6,042 bases of DNA from Candidatus Falkowiibacteriota bacterium (lineage in GTDB: Bacteria > Patescibacteriota > Patescibacteriia > JACRDY01), in NCBI GenBank assembly GCA_016218485.1, contig JACRDY010000001.1:1-6042 (forward strand). Direction: 5' to 3'. A program made the translations under genes and the position numbers. Positions 4,794 to 6,042 of the stretch are shown here, one piece after another; position 1 is the first letter of the stretch; the number at the start of each line of letters is the position of its first letter. The notes under the pieces are model-generated. The model searched no databases and was not told where the DNA came from. It was given only the letters and a program-made list of their open reading frames with translations.

Positions 4794-5817
4794 AATTACT
4801 GATCTCAAAATTCGGATCCGCCGTAATTCTCTTCCAACCGTCTTTTACCGGCTGACCATAAAACCCGACCAGCGCCATCATCACCGCGTTATCCATACAG
4901 TATTCCGGCCGGGTAATCCGGACATCTACGGCAGGCAGCTGCTCTGCAGCAACAGAAACCAAATCCGCGCGCAACCGCCGGTTAGCCGCCACGCCGCCGC
5001 CAAGCGTGATACTTCTGACCTGATAGGCTGCCGCGGCGCGAATAGTTTTGGCTACTAAAACGTCAGTAATCGCTTTCTCGGCTGTTGCGCAGAAATCGCT
5101 CAACGCGCGGCCGGCCGGCCGGCCATGTTTCTGGACATAGTACAGTACCGCCGTTTTAAGTCCGGAAAAGCTGAAGTCATACCCGGGGCGCTTGAGCATC
5201 GGACTGGGCAGAGAAAACTTGTCCGGGTTACCCGCCTTGGCTCTAGCGGAAACTGCCGGTCCACCGGGATACCCTAAACCTAAAATTTTTGCCACTTTGT
5301 CAAAACACTCTCCGGCCGCGTCATCCAACCGCCCGCCGATTTTTTTGTATTTCCCAATACCCTGCATGACAATCAACTCCGTGTGCCCACCGGACGCCAC
5401 CAAACTCAAGGCGGGAAACTTGAACCAACGGTCGCCGCGGGTGGAAAAATACGCGCTCAACATATGCCCTTCCAGGTGCATGCAGCCGACCAGCGGAATA
5501 GTATTGAGGTAGCTGAGTGTTTTCGCCGTCTCCACCCCGACCATCAGAGAAGTCATCAACCCATGACCGCGCGTCACCGCGATACGGTCAATCTCGGACA
5601 GCTGTACTTTGGCTTGCCGCAGCGCAGTATCAATCACCGGCAGGATATTTTCCGCGTGTTTCCTGGCCGCCACTTCCGGCACTATACCGCCGAACTGACG
5701 GTGCGTTTTGATTTGGGATAAGACCACGCTGCTGCGGATAATAAACCGCCCGCCGCGCGCCTCCACCACCGCCGCGGTTGTGTCATCGCATGAAGTTTCT
5801 ATTCCCAGTATTAACAT
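4792..5817 (-). CDS. tsaD: tRNA N6-adenosine threonylcarbamoyltransferase TsaD
   Basis: TsaD (Kae1/Qri7/YgjD family, ASKHA fold) transfers the threonylcarbamoyl group from threonylcarbamoyl-AMP to A37 of ANN-decoding tRNAs, working with TsaB and TsaE. The 341-aa product is of normal length. It shows GIETSCDDT (5-13), GGIVPEVAARKH (43-54), the metal-binding HLEGH (114-118) and ASGGHTE (141-147). It also shows DDAAGECFDKVAKILGLGYPGGP (165-187, given in part by its ends), FSFSGLKTA (215-223), GGGVAANRRL (273-282) and CMDN (307-310), where Asp309 is the third metal ligand. The usual TxGPG segment reads TRGHG (82-86), a Pro-to-His change at residue 85. ATG 5817 gives the proper N-terminus, although no Shine-Dalgarno site precedes it and an inverted repeat begins 3 bp upstream. 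Its promoter is not clear. It is followed by tsaE, its functional partner, and the last codons and stop run into a repeat. Confidence 0.97.
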   Translation of the reverse strand: MLILGIETSCDDTTAAVVEARGGRFIIRSSVVLSQIKTHRQFGGIVPEVAARKHAENILPVIDTALRQAKVQLSEIDRIAVTRGHGLMTSLMVGVETAKTLSYLNTIPLVGCMHLEGHMLSAYFSTRGDRWFKFPALSLVASGGHTELIVMQGIGKYKKIGGRLDDAAGECFDKVAKILGLGYPGGPAVSARAKAGNPDKFSLPSPMLKRPGYDFSFSGLKTAVLYYVQKHGRPAGRALSDFCATAEKAITDVLVAKTIRAAAAYQVRSITLGGGVAANRRLRADLVSVAAEQLPAVDVRITRPEYCMDNAVMMALVGFYGQPVKDGWKRITADPNFEISN

Positions 5818-5820
5818 AGA

Positions 5821-5901
5821 AAGATTTAAGATTTAAGAATTAAGATTTAAGAATGAATACAATGAAACCACGGGCATCTTAATTCTTAAATCTTAAATCT
5901 T
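5821..5901. repeat. 26-bp perfect inverted repeat of TTAAGAT words
   Basis: The 26-nt arm at 5821-5846 is the exact reverse complement of 5876-5901, separated by a 29-nt loop. Each arm is itself made of recurring AAGATTTAAG and AAGAATTAAGAT words. The element lies between the divergent starts of tsaD and the transposase-like gene, so it is not a terminator at a convergent junction. It begins 3 bp upstream of the tsaD ATG. An RNA read through it towards tsaD would fold into a long AU-rich hairpin just before the start codon. It may be a short dispersed palindrome or the outer part of the neighbouring mobile element. Confidence 0.85.
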
Positions 5902-5932
5902 CATTAGACCTACTGCTTAAAGACCGTCGATA

Positions 5933-5941
5933 TGATATAAT
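5933..5941 (+). promoter_or_regulatory. Extended -10 promoter of the transposase-like gene
   Basis: TGATATAAT combines a consensus TATAAT box (5936-5941) with an upstream TG (5933-5934). The hexamer 17 bp upstream, CTGCTT (5913-5918), is a poor -35. The expected transcription start falls at or next to the ATG at 5948, so the transcript would be leaderless or nearly so. The boxes are seen directly; the start site is inferred. Confidence 0.5.
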
Positions 5942-5947
5942 CAAGCT

Positions 5948-6042
5948 ATGAATATCTTAAAACTCAAACAAAGTCCAAAAGCGTTTTCCAGAATCTTCGG
6001 CCTGGCGCCCGATAAGTTCGACGAATTAGTCTTAAAGATCAA
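5948..6042 (+). CDS. Probable transposase, N-terminal fragment cut by the window edge
   Basis: Only 31 codons are inside the window, beginning MNILKLKQSPKAFSRIFG and continuing with LAPDKFDELVLKI. The spacing of a Phe, then GLxPDKFDEL, resembles the start of the helix-turn-helix domain (HTH_Tnp_4 type) found before the DDE_Tnp_4 nuclease domain in IS5-like transposases. The typical family pattern is F..LTGLSPEEFDEL. The catalytic domain would lie to the right of the window, so activity and family cannot be confirmed. A TATAAT box with an upstream TG lies six bases before the ATG. The gene is divergent from tsaD, with a 26-bp inverted repeat between them. The frame stays open to the edge. Confidence 0.55.
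   Translation, partial: MNILKLKQSPKAFSRIFGLAPDKFDELVLKI

Overview
The window looks like a piece of a Candidate Phyla Radiation (Patescibacteria) genome. This is inferred from a compact layout of short, mostly standalone genes, a type IV pilus assembly ATPase, a tsaD-tsaE pair, several proteins with no recognisable family, and intergenic DNA packed with AT-rich quasi-palindromic repeats built from short words. TGA is used as an ordinary stop (tsaE) and the coding frames read normally with the standard bacterial code. No rRNA, tRNA or marker gene is present to fix the lineage.

Layout from left to right. Positions 1-150 are a palindromic repeat (copy A). A PilB/GspE-type ATPase gene follows (182-1918, plus), with an extended -10 promoter directly in front. 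Next comes a one-gene cassette on the minus strand. Its flanks are two copies (B, 1957-2124, and C, 2970-3137) of a 168-bp repeat in the same orientation, 95% identical and exactly 1013 bp apart. The cassette has its own consensus promoter, a structured 5' leader, a Shine-Dalgarno site, a 181-codon gene of unknown function, a 12-bp inverted repeat touching its stop codon, and an intrinsic terminator. A 229-aa helical protein of unknown function follows (3255-3944, plus). It converges on a small 88-89 aa unknown gene on the minus strand, which has a textbook promoter, adjoining palindromes at its -35 box, a strong ribosome binding site and an intrinsic terminator. Then come tsaE and tsaD (minus strand, tsaD upstream), encoding two parts of the tRNA t6A37 machinery, with a different quasi-palindrome between them. 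A third kind of inverted repeat lies upstream of tsaD. The right edge holds the first 31 codons of a probable transposase (plus).

Only tsaD and tsaE clearly work together: TsaD transfers threonylcarbamoyl to A37 of ANN-decoding tRNAs, and TsaE is the ATPase that drives the TsaB-TsaD cycle. The other genes appear to be independent transcription units. The most interesting part is the repeat system and the small gene cassette between copies B and C, where the arms of the repeats are nearly identical while the differences cluster at the centre of the palindrome.
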